Assembly (NCBI GenBank): GCA_025356295.1
Contig: JANXUJ010000120.1
Coordinates: forward strand, 1 to 46,429
Direction of reading: 5' to 3'
Length of the DNA: 46,429 nucleotides
Source: Cyanobacteriota bacterium
GTDB taxonomy: Bacteria > Cyanobacteriota > Cyanobacteriia > Pseudanabaenales > Pseudanabaenaceae
Position 1 is the first letter of the stretch; every line of letters starts with the position of its first letter. Position numbers and translations under genes: made by a program. Under the pieces are notes generated by a model. That model was given only the letters and a program-made list of their open reading frames with translations, ran no database searches and was not told the origin of the DNA. Below, one piece after another: positions 1-9,700 of this stretch.

Positions 1-26
1 GCTTCGCGCCGCCTTAATCTCTAATC

Positions 27-64
27 AAAAGCAAAGTGGGCGCGAAGTGTCTACTTTGCTTTTT
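27..64 (+). terminator. Hairpin with T-run ending an upstream transcript
   Basis: AGCAAAGT at 30-37 pairs with ACTTTGCT at 53-60, flanked by A-rich and T-rich runs. This looks like the intrinsic terminator of a gene lying off the left edge. The unpaired centre contains GGCGCGAAG (39-47), resembling the apex of the hairpin family seen elsewhere in the window. Confidence 0.5.
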
Positions 65-84
65 AAGTTTTTCCTATCTATAAT
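56..84 (+). promoter_or_regulatory. Putative clpS promoter
   Basis: A perfect TATAAT lies at 79-84, with a weak -35 (TTGCTT, 56-61) 17 nt upstream. A purine-rich GAGG at 97-100 precedes the ATG at 112. The -35 box overlaps the terminator hairpin of the preceding transcript. Confidence 0.5.
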
Positions 85-111
85 GTATAAAGACTTGAGG
101 CAATCTATATT

Positions 112-390
112 ATGGCTACTGAAACTATTACCCGTCCAGCAACGATTCGCAAAATCGCACCGCGATATCGAGTTTTACTGCACAATGACGACTTTAACTC
201 AATGGAATATGTCGTCCAAACTTTAATGGAAGTCGTCAGTCTCACTCAGCCGCAAGCCGTTGATATTATGATGGCGGCTCATGCTGATGGCTGTGCGCTA
301 GTGATTATTTGCGTACAAGAACATGCCGAATTTTATTGTGAAGGGCTACAGAGCAAGGGTTTGACCAGCACAATTGAACCCGAAGAATAA
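112..390 (+). CDS. clpS: ClpS adaptor of the Clp protease (ClpS1 type)
   Basis: ClpS binds the N-terminal domain of the Clp ATPase and delivers proteins bearing N-degron residues to the ClpCP protease in the cytoplasm. The 92 residues cover the whole domain. The substrate-pocket residues are visible: N25-D26-D27 in HNDDFNSMEYVV, and H57 in the helix AAHADG, matching Asn34/Asp35/His66 of E. coli ClpS. The C-terminal HAEFYCEGL...STIEPEE is typical of cyanobacterial ClpS1. It has its own TATAAT promoter and is followed by a hairpin, so it is probably monocistronic. Confidence 0.95.
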   Translation: MATETITRPATIRKIAPRYRVLLHNDDFNSMEYVVQTLMEVVSLTQPQAVDIMMAAHADGCALVIICVQEHAEFYCEGLQSKGLTSTIEPEE

Positions 391-394
391 GCTA

Positions 395-421
395 TTTGTG
401 TCGCGCTTGGCGCGACACAAA
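395..421. terminator. Perfect 12-bp hairpin after clpS
   Basis: TTTGTGTCGCGC (395-406) pairs perfectly with GCGCGACACAAA (410-421) around loop TTG. A run of T follows at 425-431. The apex is GCGC-TTG-GCGC, shared with five other intergenic hairpins in the window. It probably ends the clpS transcript. Confidence 0.6.
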
Positions 422-449
422 ATGATTTTTTGTAATTAGAGACTTTTTT

Positions 450-1253
450 GTGAATTTTGAGCGCCTAAACTCTTATCAAGCTCCTGTACGAGTCGTACTT
501 TTTTTATTAACTTTACTAATGCTGTGGCTACCGATCGCTGCACCGATGTATCTAGTCTGGGGCGAGGCGGTTGGCGTAGCTCTGACTATTTTGTTGTATT
601 GCGAATTTTTAGGATTAATTTGGTTTTGGGGACGCAAGATTTCTAAGTATGCTCATCCTTTTCGCTACTATGGCTTATCTTTCACGGCTAAGAATGGGCG
701 TGATTTTTTGTTTGGATTGGGTTTAGGCTGCGTAACGCTAATTATATTTTTTGTGCTGCAAGTAGCTTTTGGCTGGCAAACGGTCAAATCTGTCGATTGG
801 CAAAGTGCGATCGCCCCTGGATTATTAACTTCGATTGGGGTCGCTTTTGCTGAAGAGATGCTATTTCGCGGTTGGCTACTCTCAGAATTAGAGCGAGATT
901 ATTCCCAAAATATAGCTTTAATTAGTTGTAGTCTCGTTTTTGCGATTTTACATTTCATCAAACCGCTCAATGTAATTTTGGCGACATGGAGCCAATTTGT
1001 CGGTTTGGTGATTCTCTCTGTGGCGCTGGTACTGGCGCGGCGCAGATGCGATCGCCGATTGGGAGTAGCGATCGGTTTGCATGGTGGTTTGATTTGGTGT
1101 TATTACATTGTCAATACCACCCATTGGCTCCAGCCGTCAGGTGCTGTGCCTGAATGGATCACAGGTATTAATGGCAACCCAATCGCAGGAATCATGGGCA
1201 TCATTTTTTTGAGTGCGATCGCTATCGGTTTTCGCTATTTCAAAAAAAAGTAA
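450..1253 (+). CDS. CPBP (Abi/CAAX) family intramembrane glutamic protease
   Basis: Polytopic membrane protein of 267 residues. The three CPBP motifs are present: E125-E126-x3-R130 in AEEMLFRGW, the FAILH motif ending in H158, and H201 in GLHGG. These form the active site inside the membrane bundle in this family. Hydrophobic segments begin near residues 15, 41, 85 and 145, and more follow to the C-terminal FKKK. The start is GTG at 450; no ATG lies close in frame. Substrate is unknown; family members include CAAX prenyl proteases and bacteriocin-immunity proteins, so no specific role is assigned. The stop codon sits inside a terminator hairpin. Confidence 0.88.
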   Translation: MNFERLNSYQAPVRVVLFLLTLLMLWLPIAAPMYLVWGEAVGVALTILLYCEFLGLIWFWGRKISKYAHPFRYYGLSFTAKNGRDFLFGLGLGCVTLIIFFVLQVAFGWQTVKSVDWQSAIAPGLLTSIGVAFAEEMLFRGWLLSELERDYSQNIALISCSLVFAILHFIKPLNVILATWSQFVGLVILSVALVLARRRCDRRLGVAIGLHGGLIWCYYIVNTTHWLQPSGAVPEWITGINGNPIAGIMGIIFLSAIAIGFRYFKKK

Positions 1254-1290
1254 AAGACTGACTTAGCAATCTTTTACTTTTTTTTGAAAT
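1237..1290. terminator. 21-bp bidirectional A/T terminator hairpin
   Basis: The arm at 1237-1257 pairs perfectly with 1270-1290 around a 12-nt loop. Eight A on one arm face eight T on the other. It overlaps the last codons and stop of the CPBP protease gene. Confidence 0.75.
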
Positions 1291-1295
1291 AGATA

Positions 1296-1324
1296 TTGCA
1301 AGTATTGCCAGAAATGTATATGAT
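1296..1324 (+). promoter_or_regulatory. Putative promoter of tRNA-Tyr
   Basis: TTGCAA (1296-1301), a 17-nt spacer and TATGAT (1319-1324). Initiation would fall near 1331, about 20 nt before the mature tRNA. Confidence 0.5.
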
Positions 1325-1353
1325 TAGAATCGCTTAGAAAACAACTAAGCAGG

Positions 1354-1434
1354 GGGTCGATGCCCGAGTGGTTAATGGGGGCGGACTGTAAATCCGCTGC
1401 GTAAGCTACGTTGGTTCAAATCCATCTCGGCCCA
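1354..1434 (+). tRNA. tRNA-Tyr (anticodon GTA)
   Basis: Acceptor strands GGGTCGA (1354-1360) and TCGGCCC (1427-1433) pair, with discriminator A at 1434 and no encoded CCA. The anticodon stem GCGGA/TCCGC encloses loop CTGTAAA, giving GTA at 1388-1390. The long variable arm forms CGTA/TACG, as expected for class II tRNA-Tyr. The T stem, GTTGG (1410-1414) with CCATC (1422-1426), has one T-T mismatch at its second pair, which is unusual. Confidence 0.95.
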
Positions 1435-1445
1435 TAATAAAAAAA

Positions 1446-1478
1446 GAGGAGATTCGATTAGCGAATCTCCTCTTTTTT
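1446..1478. terminator. Bidirectional terminator between tRNA-Tyr and the epimerase gene
   Basis: GAGGAGATTCG (1446-1456) and CGAATCTCCTC (1462-1472) form a perfect 11-bp stem with loop ATTAG. A-run and T-run flank the two sides, so it can end the tRNA transcript on + and the convergent epimerase transcript on -. Confidence 0.88.
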
Positions 1479-2398
1479 TAGGCGAAAATTTGGACTAGGG
1501 CGCTATTAATATCAGGATATTTAAACTTAAATTGGTTGATCTCCGCTTTATGTGGCAAAACTCTTTGACCATCTAATAAAACGGTGGCACTTTCGCCGAA
1601 TAGGAGAACCAGAGCCGCCGCAGGAACGGGTAAAAAAGCAGGACGCTTAAGTGTTTTGGCAAAAGCGATCGTGAAATCAGTATTGTTAACAGGCTGAGGA
1701 GCTGTACCATTGAATGCGCCTGTAACCTGAGCATTAGTCAGCGCAAAGATAATTAACTCGACTAGATCATCGCGATGTATCCATGAAAACCATTGCTTGC
1801 CTGTGCCGATTTTGCCGCCACCGCCAACTTGGAAGATCGGCAACATTTTTGCGATCGCCCCACCAATTCCCAACACAATTCCTGTTCTCAGCTTAACCAG
1901 CCGCACACCTAAACCAGTAACTGGCTCAGCGGCTGCCTCCCAATCTTTGCAGACATTTGCCAAAAAATCGTTACCCGCATAACTATATTCATCAAAAGTC
2001 TTATCGAGACTACTGCCGTAATAACCGATCGCTGAACCGCTAATTAAAACTTGAGGCTTGACATCAGCTTTGGCGATCGCTTCCACCAATATTTTTGTGG
2101 TTAGAATACGACTATCACGGATTTCTTGCTTGCGTTGATCAGTCCAGCGCACACCCGCGAGAGGTTCACCCGCAAGATTAATTACGGCTTCACTGCCCGA
2201 TATCGCAGTTGTCCAGTCGCCAAGTGATAATGGGTTGTAGCCAATAATTTCAACGTTGGGGAAAAATTCTTGAGGAAACTGACGGTTGGCTTTTTGAGGA
2301 TTGCGAGCTAGAACCACAATGCGATCGCCCAGAGCATGTAACCGCTCAACTAATTTGATGCCGACAAACCCCGTAGCACCCGTCACTACAATTTTCAT
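1478..2398 (-). CDS. TIGR01777 family epimerase (SulA/GC1-like, SDR fold)
   Basis: Extended short-chain dehydrogenase-like protein of 306 residues. The N-terminal Rossmann motif is VTGATGFVG (residues 5-13). INLAGEPL and the ISGSAIGYYG segment match the TIGR01777 (YfcH) family, and WFSWIHRDDL plus GAFNGTAPQPV are its usual C-terminal blocks. Cyanobacterial and plastid relatives are called SulA-like or GC1 and are linked to division and plastid size. The enzymatic reaction is not established, so no symbol is given. It converges on the tRNA-Tyr gene and shares its terminator. Confidence 0.88.
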   Translation of the reverse strand: MKIVVTGATGFVGIKLVERLHALGDRIVVLARNPQKANRQFPQEFFPNVEIIGYNPLSLGDWTTAISGSEAVINLAGEPLAGVRWTDQRKQEIRDSRILTTKILVEAIAKADVKPQVLISGSAIGYYGSSLDKTFDEYSYAGNDFLANVCKDWEAAAEPVTGLGVRLVKLRTGIVLGIGGAIAKMLPIFQVGGGGKIGTGKQWFSWIHRDDLVELIIFALTNAQVTGAFNGTAPQPVNNTDFTIAFAKTLKRPAFLPVPAAALVLLFGESATVLLDGQRVLPHKAEINQFKFKYPDINSALVQIFA

Positions 2399-2483
2399 AT
2401 TATATTTTTGCTTTAATTACTAGATATGACAGATCAAGGCTAATTGATTATTTTAGAGCGAAAACCAGCTCGCAAGCATACTT

Positions 2484-5024
2484 ATGATCGACAGCTTACA
2501 AAAAACTAAATTATTAATTGTTGATGATGAAGTAGACAACTTAGATTTACTTCAGCGTATTTTTCATCGAGATTATCAAATCTTACGCGCCAAGAATGGA
2601 TTTGAGGCTTTAGAGATTTTAGAGCAGCAGCCAGATATTGGGGTAATTGTCTCAGATCAACAAATGCCAATGATGTCGGGTACTGAGTTTTTGAGTCAAG
2701 TTGCCGAAACCTATCCTGACACTTTACGAATTATCTTAACTGCACATGCTGATATCCGCGATCTAGTCGAGGCTATTAATCAATCAAAAGTTTTTAAATA
2801 CATCACTAAGCCCTACCAAGTGGAAGAGTTATGGCAAGTCGTGCAGCAGGCGACGGAAACCCACAAATTATTGAAGTCAAGAACCTCAAAACTCCGCAAC
2901 GATCTTCAAAGTGCAGAAGCTAAATATCAAAGTATTTTTGAGAATGCGATCGAGGGAATTTTTCAGACCACAATCAATGGATGTTATCTAATTGCTAATC
3001 CGATGTTGGCGCAAATTTATGGCTATCCTTCGGCGCAATCGCTGATTGATAATGTTACTAATATTGCTAATCAGCTTTATGTCAATCCAGAGCGCCGTCA
3101 AGAATTTATCGATATTTTACATTCTCGTAACACAGTTTCTAATTTTGAGTCGCAGGTTTATCGCCGTGATGGTACAAAAATTTGGATTTCTGAGAATGTC
3201 CGCGCCGTTCGCGATCGCGAGGGAACTCTGATCAGTTTTGAAGGCACGGTTCAAGACATTACCCAGCGAAAAAGGGCGGAAGAAGAATCGCAATTATTAC
3301 AACGCTTGACTTTGGAAATCAGTGCTGCCCGTGATTTTCAATCAGCATTAGAAGTCGCACTCACCAAGATTTGCCAGTTTACAGGATGGGACTATGGTGA
3401 AGCATGGATACCATCTGATGATCGGCAAGTTTTAGTATGTAGTCCTGCATGGTATAGCAGTATTCAAGGATTAGAAGAATTTCGCAAATACAGCGAAAAA
3501 ATCTCTTTTTCTGCGGGAATAGGTTTTCCAGGGCGAGTTTGGATTCACCAACGACCCGAATGGATTTGGGATATTTCTCTAGAATCAGAATCACACTTTA
3601 TCCGTAAATATCCTGCCATGGAATGTGGTTTACGATCAGGGTTGGCGCTTCCTGTCAGTGCTGATACCCATGTCGTAGCAATCATGGCTTTTTTTACAAT
3701 GTCTTCCAATGATCGAGATCAGCAATTGGTGGGTTTGATTGGAACGATCGCGATGCAGTTAGGGATATTGATGCAACGTAAACGGGACGAAGAAGCATTA
3801 CGCTTGATGAATGAAGAGCTTGCTCTAGCACGCGATCGCGCTTTAGAAGCAAGTCGGACTAAAAGTACATTTGTCGCCAATATGAGTCATGAATTACGCA
3901 CACCTCTAAATGCGATCATCGGCTATAGCGAAATGCTGCAAGAAGATGCGGATTTGTTGGGTCTCAATGATTTTGGTCAGGATCTTCAAAAAATTTATCA
4001 ATCTGGCAAGCATTTGCTAAATTTGATTAACGACATCCTAGATATGACCAAAATCGAAGCAGGTAAATTAGAAATTTATTATGACGACTTTGATATACCA
4101 ATGCTTGTATTAAATGTCAGTAATTTAATCCAACCATTGTTACTCAAAAATAATAATCGTCTTGAAATCGACTGTGACCCGAAACTAGGAATTATTCGGG
4201 CAGATATGACTCGTGTGCGGCAAGTTCTTTTAAATCTTTTCAGTAATGCTTGTAAATTCACAAAATCAGGTGAAATTCAAATTAAAGTAAATCGACAAGC
4301 TTCTATTCAAGGTGAATATTTCTGCTTTACAATTAGTGATACAGGGATTGGGATTAGCTCGGAAAACCTCCAAAAACTATTTCAACCATTTAGTCAAGCT
4401 GATAGCTCAACCACTCGACAATATGGTGGTACTGGGCTAGGGCTAGCGATTAGCTATCGTCTTTGTCAAATGATGGGTGGCGATATTACTGTAAGCAGTG
4501 AGTTAGGGAAAGGTGCGACTTTCACTGTTTATTTGCCAATTGATTGTGAGGAGGTGACTCAAAAAGCTCAACCGAGTTGTCCGAAATCATTGTTATTGCC
4601 GACACCCGCCCGACAGGATTTAGGGCTTCTATCGCTTGATTATTTGTTTAAGCCAATTGATCGCGATCGCCTGATTACCGAAGTTGCAAAATATCGATTT
4701 GAACCACAATCTCAGTTATCAGTGTTAATAATTGAAGATGATGTCAACGTTTGCGCCATGCTGAGACGGATGCTCGAAAAAGAGAACTGTCTCGTTATGG
4801 ATGCACAGGACGGACGTGAAGCTTTAGAGATTTTGACTGATTATATTCCCCAGTTAATTTTGCTTGATCTGATGATGCCGAATATCGATGGATTTGAGTT
4901 TATTCATTTGTTGAGATTGCAAACTGATTTTCCCTTAATTCCAATTATCATCATCACGGCTAGGGATTTGAATGAAGGTGACTGCGCTCAGTTGGCTGGA
5001 TTGATGCAGAATTTTTTGGTGTAA
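2484..5024 (+). CDS. Hybrid sensor histidine kinase: REC-PAS-GAF-HisKA-HATPase-(partial REC)
   Basis: Soluble 846-residue phosphorelay protein; no membrane segment is seen. It starts with a receiver (about 9-125, phosphoacceptor D58 in SDQQMP). PAS (about 140-265) and GAF (about 275-425) domains follow. The HisKA box is MSHELRTPLNAI with H469, and the ATPase has N588, DTGIGIS and GGTGLGL. After the ATPase, DYLFKPIDRDRL (about 718-730) looks like the tail of a degenerate receiver. A second receiver then begins at about 746 (D795 in LLDLMMP). That receiver stops at QNFLV, where the conserved Lys and last helix should follow, so it lacks about 20 residues. Input signal unknown. Confidence 0.9.
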   Translation: MIDSLQKTKLLIVDDEVDNLDLLQRIFHRDYQILRAKNGFEALEILEQQPDIGVIVSDQQMPMMSGTEFLSQVAETYPDTLRIILTAHADIRDLVEAINQSKVFKYITKPYQVEELWQVVQQATETHKLLKSRTSKLRNDLQSAEAKYQSIFENAIEGIFQTTINGCYLIANPMLAQIYGYPSAQSLIDNVTNIANQLYVNPERRQEFIDILHSRNTVSNFESQVYRRDGTKIWISENVRAVRDREGTLISFEGTVQDITQRKRAEEESQLLQRLTLEISAARDFQSALEVALTKICQFTGWDYGEAWIPSDDRQVLVCSPAWYSSIQGLEEFRKYSEKISFSAGIGFPGRVWIHQRPEWIWDISLESESHFIRKYPAMECGLRSGLALPVSADTHVVAIMAFFTMSSNDRDQQLVGLIGTIAMQLGILMQRKRDEEALRLMNEELALARDRALEASRTKSTFVANMSHELRTPLNAIIGYSEMLQEDADLLGLNDFGQDLQKIYQSGKHLLNLINDILDMTKIEAGKLEIYYDDFDIPMLVLNVSNLIQPLLLKNNNRLEIDCDPKLGIIRADMTRVRQVLLNLFSNACKFTKSGEIQIKVNRQASIQGEYFCFTISDTGIGISSENLQKLFQPFSQADSSTTRQYGGTGLGLAISYRLCQMMGGDITVSSELGKGATFTVYLPIDCEEVTQKAQPSCPKSLLLPTPARQDLGLLSLDYLFKPIDRDRLITEVAKYRFEPQSQLSVLIIEDDVNVCAMLRRMLEKENCLVMDAQDGREALEILTDYIPQLILLDLMMPNIDGFEFIHLLRLQTDFPLIPIIIITARDLNEGDCAQLAGLMQNFLV

Positions 5025-5065
5025 ACTATTGATTGCTTTTGCAAGATTTTAAGCCTGCTATTTTC

Positions 5066-5899
5066 ATGTCAAATAACACCAATATCAATATTACAATTCA
5101 TCCTCGCGCCATTGTTCATCCTGACGCAAAGATTGGAGTAGGTACTTTGATCGGAGCCGATGCCATTGTGGATCAGTTTGTGGAGATCGGCGATCGCTGC
5201 GAGATTCGGGCGAGGGCGATCGTGACGGGGCATACTAAGATTGGTGATGATAATCAAATTGGTTATGGCGCGATCATTGGTTCTGAGCCGCAGGATACTT
5301 CGTATAAGGGGGCGATTAGTTTTGTGGAAATCGGCGATCGCAATATATTTCGCGAATATGTGACCGTAAATCGTGGCACTAAAGAAGGCTCGGCGACTAA
5401 GATTGGCAATGATAATTTGTTTTTTACGGGCGCACATATTGCTCATAATTGTGCGATCGGCGATCGCGTGATTTTAGTCAACAACGTCCTGTTAGCAGGG
5501 CATGTGGAAGTACATGATCATGCCTTTATGGGCGGTGATGCAGTGGTACATCAATTCACGCGGATCGGTGCTTATGCGATGATTCGGGGACAAACTCGCC
5601 TCGGTATGGATGTCCCGCCCTATTGCATGGCTGTTGACACAAATATGGTATTTGGTCTCAATAGACTAGGTTTGCGCCGTAATGGATTCAGCCACGATCG
5701 CCGCCGCACTATCCTTTCGGCTTATGAAGTTCTCTATAAGTCTGATCGCAATCGTACTCAAGCGATCGCATTTCTAGAATCATCACCTGACTTTGCAGAT
5801 AATCCTGATATTCAAATGTTCTGCAACTTTATCAAAATCAGTCGGCGCGGTATTTGCAAGCTCTATGAGAAAGGAGCAAGTCGCATTGAAGAAGATTAG
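5066..5899 (+). CDS. lpxA: Acyl-ACP--UDP-N-acetylglucosamine O-acyltransferase LpxA
   Basis: First step of lipid A synthesis: transfer of a hydroxyacyl chain from ACP to UDP-GlcNAc. The 277 residues show the left-handed beta-helix hexapeptides ([14 protein letters not shown] onward). The catalytic His lies in [12 protein letters not shown] (H127, matching E. coli His125). The family signature [12 protein letters not shown] and a helical C-terminal domain follow. I chose ATG 5066 (MSNNTN); an in-frame TTG at 5033 would add 11 residues with no homology. It starts 41 nt after the upstream kinase. No other lpx gene is in the window. Its stop overlaps the end of convergent hisF. Confidence 0.93.
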   Translation: MSNNTNINITIHPRAIVHPDAKIGVGTLIGADAIVDQFVEIGDRCEIRARAIVTGHTKIGDDNQIGYGAIIGSEPQDTSYKGAISFVEIGDRNIFREYVTVNRGTKEGSATKIGNDNLFFTGAHIAHNCAIGDRVILVNNVLLAGHVEVHDHAFMGGDAVVHQFTRIGAYAMIRGQTRLGMDVPPYCMAVDTNMVFGLNRLGLRRNGFSHDRRRTILSAYEVLYKSDRNRTQAIAFLESSPDFADNPDIQMFCNFIKISRRGICKLYEKGASRIEED

Positions 5900-6663
5900 A
5901 ACCGCACAGGAATTTGATTATTGTTGAGATAATTTTTAATTTCCGCGATCGTTAGTTCTCCATAATGCAATAGTGAAGCTAGTAGAGCGGCTTCTGCTCG
6001 ACCTTCAGTTACAGCTTGACGGATATGTTCACAATTTCCTGCTCCACCCGAAGCAATCACAGGAACTTCTACTAAGTCAGCAACTTGACGCGTGAGTGCG
6101 AGGTCATAGCCTAACTTGGTGCCATCAGCATCCATACTGGTCAACAATATCTCACCAGCGCCGCGTTTGACGACTTCTTGCGCCCACCAGATCGCGTCAA
6201 TTCCTGTATTTTCTCGTCCGCCCCGCACATATACATCCCAGCCTAGATTTTGAGGATCGTTGCGCCGTCTGGCATCGATCGCGACCACAATGCATTGATT
6301 ACCAAAGCGATCGCTACTGCGATTAATCAAGTCAGGGTCACTTACCGCGGCTGAGTTCATGCTTACTTTATCTGCACCTGCCCGCAAAAGTTCACGAATA
6401 TTATCGAGATTGCGAACTCCACCGCCAACTGTGAGCGGAATAAACACCTGTTCGGCGGTGCGATAAACTACGTCTAAAATGGTGCTGCGATCTTCGTGCG
6501 TGGCGGTGATGTCTAGGAATACCAGTTCATCGGCTCCTGCAAGGTTATAAGCCTGAGCAAGTTCGACTGGATCGCCAGCATCTTTGAGATCGACAAAGTT
6601 AATTCCTTTAACAACTCGTCCTGCTTTTACATCTAGACAAGGCAAAATTCGTTTCGCCAGCAT
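5896..6663 (-). CDS. hisF: Imidazole glycerol phosphate synthase cyclase subunit HisF
   Basis: HisF condenses PRFAR with ammonia supplied by HisH, giving imidazole glycerol phosphate and AICAR (histidine and purine pathways). The 255 residues form the usual beta/alpha barrel from [12 protein letters not shown] to NNNQIPVRF. Both catalytic Asp are visible: D11 in PCLDV and the Asp of VVAIDAR (about 130). Phosphate-binding segments VGGGVR and ASGGAG are also present. The start at 6663 fits the family; an in-frame ATG at 6732 would add 23 unrelated residues. Its 3' end overlaps that of lpxA by 4 nt, tail to tail. Confidence 0.95.
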   Translation of the reverse strand: MLAKRILPCLDVKAGRVVKGINFVDLKDAGDPVELAQAYNLAGADELVFLDITATHEDRSTILDVVYRTAEQVFIPLTVGGGVRNLDNIRELLRAGADKVSMNSAAVSDPDLINRSSDRFGNQCIVVAIDARRRNDPQNLGWDVYVRGGRENTGIDAIWWAQEVVKRGAGEILLTSMDADGTKLGYDLALTRQVADLVEVPVIASGGAGNCEHIRQAVTEGRAEAALLASLLHYGELTIAEIKNYLNNNQIPVRF

Positions 6664-6743
6664 AAGCTCTTCAACTATTCCAAAATCACAGCAAGGATAG
6701 TATCTTAACGTGTTTGCTATAGCTGTCGTCATTCTTGTTAGGA

Positions 6744-6794
6744 CATAAAACCTAGAAAGTGTGAGATGGCGCTTCGCACTTTCTAGGTTTTATG
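6744..6794. terminator. 18-bp hairpin between the 1591-aa gene and hisF
   Basis: Arms at 6744-6761 and 6777-6794 are perfectly complementary, with loop 6762-6776. It overlaps the stop of the upstream minus-strand gene (6783). The loop contains GGCGCTTCGC (6768-6777), resembling the apex of the other intergenic hairpins. Confidence 0.7.
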
Positions 6795-9700
6795 AATTTC
6801 AGGAAAAACTAGAGGCTCATTCAGGGTTTGGCTCATGTTGCCAAGAATTGCTTGTAAATAAACTCGCAATTGCTGAAATTTGGTCACATTTGGCTGATAT
6901 GTACCATCAGTTTCTAGCTCAAATAATCGACTTGTGAATAACTCGCTACTGAGAGTTGGGTCTTCTAAAATTATTGCTTGTTCAGGTTCTTGCCATGGAA
7001 ATAAGCCATCGGGTAAGTCGCCTTGTAAGATCGTCAAGATGCGATCGCGACAAGCTTTGATATTAATACCGCGCAGCTGTAATTGCTGAAGTAGTTGAGT
7101 TGGATTAACTGATTTAGTCAGGTTCAGCCGACAAATCTCTTGCAGAAGGAAATAATCAGAATATTGCTGACGCGCCACATCTTGCAAATTGGGATAGAGT
7201 GGCGCAACCGCTAAACCAGTTGCCACAATCGAAGTTGCTAAGGGATCGATACTCGCATTGGGAAGTTTTTGAGCGAGCCAACGTGACAGCAATGGAATAT
7301 GCATTGTGTTGCCAAGTAGCAAAACTTGACGCACATCTTCGCCGAAAATACCCGCATTACTGATAATTGCATTGAGTTCGCGGTTGAGGCGTTGAATAAA
7401 TGGTTGCAAAATTAAGTTTTCTAATTCGCGCCGCCAAATCACAATTGGCTGTCCCATTAGTTCTTCGTTCCAAGTATCCAGACCCACATCTCTACTAAAC
7501 CTAACTTTCAGGCGATCGCTAAGTTCGAGCATCTGTTGACCAATATCTGAACTCAATAAATATTGCTGAAGTAAAATGCGTTGCGCTGGTGCAGAAGTTG
7601 CCACCTCTGGCAAACTAAGATGATCAAACTGGCAGAGATGACGATGCGGATTTGTAATCATCTGCCAATGCGGATAGAACAGATGCACGATCATATCTTG
7701 ACTAATACTCAGCCCTGCATAGTCGAAACTCTGAATATGTAACTTTGCGTTATCTATTGTACTAGGGTCACTAATTCCTTTTACTAGACAAAGGCTAGTC
7801 GTAACTGCTCCTGAATCAATTAAGAGCGTGATTTCTTTAGGTATTTTCTGATCATGGATCAAAGCTAAAACTGGAGCGATCGCCTGTTCAACTGCCATCA
7901 CTTGTTCTGCTTGACTAACTAACCCTGCCTTGAGAATTGCTTCGCGGACATTTAGTATATAAGTATCTGACCAGTTAGAAGGATAACCAAAGACAACTCC
8001 ACTGAGTTTTAATAAAATCAAACCGAGATCAGGAAGTTGGGGATGATTAGCACGAGTTTGGATTTGTTCGAGCAGATTTTTGAGGGCGGCAATTAGCCAA
8101 CGCAGACTGGTTTGATGATGGTCTGACCATTGCAAGATTGGCTGCCAAGCACTCACCCCGCGATAGGGTAAGCCAATTTTGAGAAATTGTTTGAAATGCG
8201 CGATCGCGATTTCACCATTTTCAAGTCCAGAACTTTGGGCTTTTTTGGTAAGAACCCGAATATCTGCTGTCATCGGATCATCAAGGCTTTGATCAGCTGT
8301 CCAAACTAACTTGCATGGCATCTCATCAGCATCATCAAGATAAAGAGGATAAACTCGACCTGTATTGGTGTTAACCAAGCTGGCTCTGACGGCAGTACTG
8401 CCAAAATCTACACCTAACATCCAAGTATCATTAAGGCTATAGACTTCCTTCTCAGGTGGTGGCGCAATTAAAGCCGTACTGCGTGACTCGATTACTAATG
8501 AGTCGATGTCAAAGACATTGTCGCTCGTATCACTAATTGGCGCAGTAGATGATAAACCAAGCTGCTCGCGATGATCGTTGAGTAATGGCTCGTTAAAGTT
8601 AAACGAGTTCAAATCATTTAGGAGATTATCCCAGTCATTATCTAATACTCCAGTTTGGGCATCCGCAAACTCATTGAGCAAAGAATCTTCTTCTTCCTCT
8701 TGATTATTTTCTAGATCAACTAAACTAGCGATCGCTTTGGGTACAGCCTTATCTCTAGTGTCCGCTCCAATATCAGCAAAAGTATTTAGCTTGTCATATT
8801 CCAAAGAAGCAAAAAATTCATCGGCTGATAACTCTACAGCTTTAGACTTATTGCTCATCATCGGCTGGGCTATTTCTGATTCAAGTTGCTCTAGGGCAAT
8901 ACTCCAATCATTTTCTTGAGCAAAGCCTTGCAAAATTGTATCTAATTCTTCTTCTATGACTTCAATTGGTTCATAAATAGGAATAGATTCTTTCATTGTC
9001 TCTGCACCCACATCAATCCCATCATCTCGTATCAAGCCTTGCATGACCGTATCAGATTCTTCTGTTTTATTCGCTGCTGTTTTGTTTATTAGTTCAGGCG
9101 ATCGCAAAAACAATTCATCTAGCTCATCGCTAGCCGCAAAAGGAGTTGATTGTGAGTATCTAGCTGCATTGTCAGCAATTACTTCCGCAAAAATAGCATC
9201 CATGTCATCAACAGTATTTGCCAAAGTATTTGCCAACTCTTGCGGTTGCCCATCATCTTCATTCAAATCAAAAAGTGATTCAGGATTATCAAATATCTCA
9301 GGGATATCACTAGATTGTGCAGCAAAAGGATATGCCTGAAAGTCAGCAATATCGACTACAATCTCTGACTGTTCATTCGCTTGATTTGTTTGACTATCTT
9401 GACTGTGTTGATCATCCACAAAAGAATCAGCAAATTGATCAATAAATAAACTATTCGCATCTTCAATAATCGCAGGAACTTGTGAATATTCAATTGATGC
9501 TTGAGTTGAAATTTGAGAGCGATCGCTATTTGACTCACTAGCTGAAACCTCAATGATCGTCGGATAGGCTTGCGACTCTTCAGTTTCCCAATTAGTCAAT
9601 GCATAAGGAGTATTGCGAATAAACTGATCGAGATCAGCCGCAATCGATGGATTACCACCAATCCCATCATCAAGAAGCTTTAGGTCAGAACTTAGTTCAT

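Noticed and set aside
5003..5065. Frameshift restoring the C-terminal receiver of the hybrid kinase
   Set aside because: Neither alternative frame after the T6 run gives the expected Lys-containing tail.
5069..5446. 125-codon minus-strand frame opposite lpxA
   Set aside because: It is the antisense of a clear hexapeptide-repeat gene and its composition shows no protein family.
6664..6732. In-frame 23-codon extension of hisF
   Set aside because: Residues do not match the HisF family, which begins [11 protein letters not shown]; the downstream ATG fits exactly.
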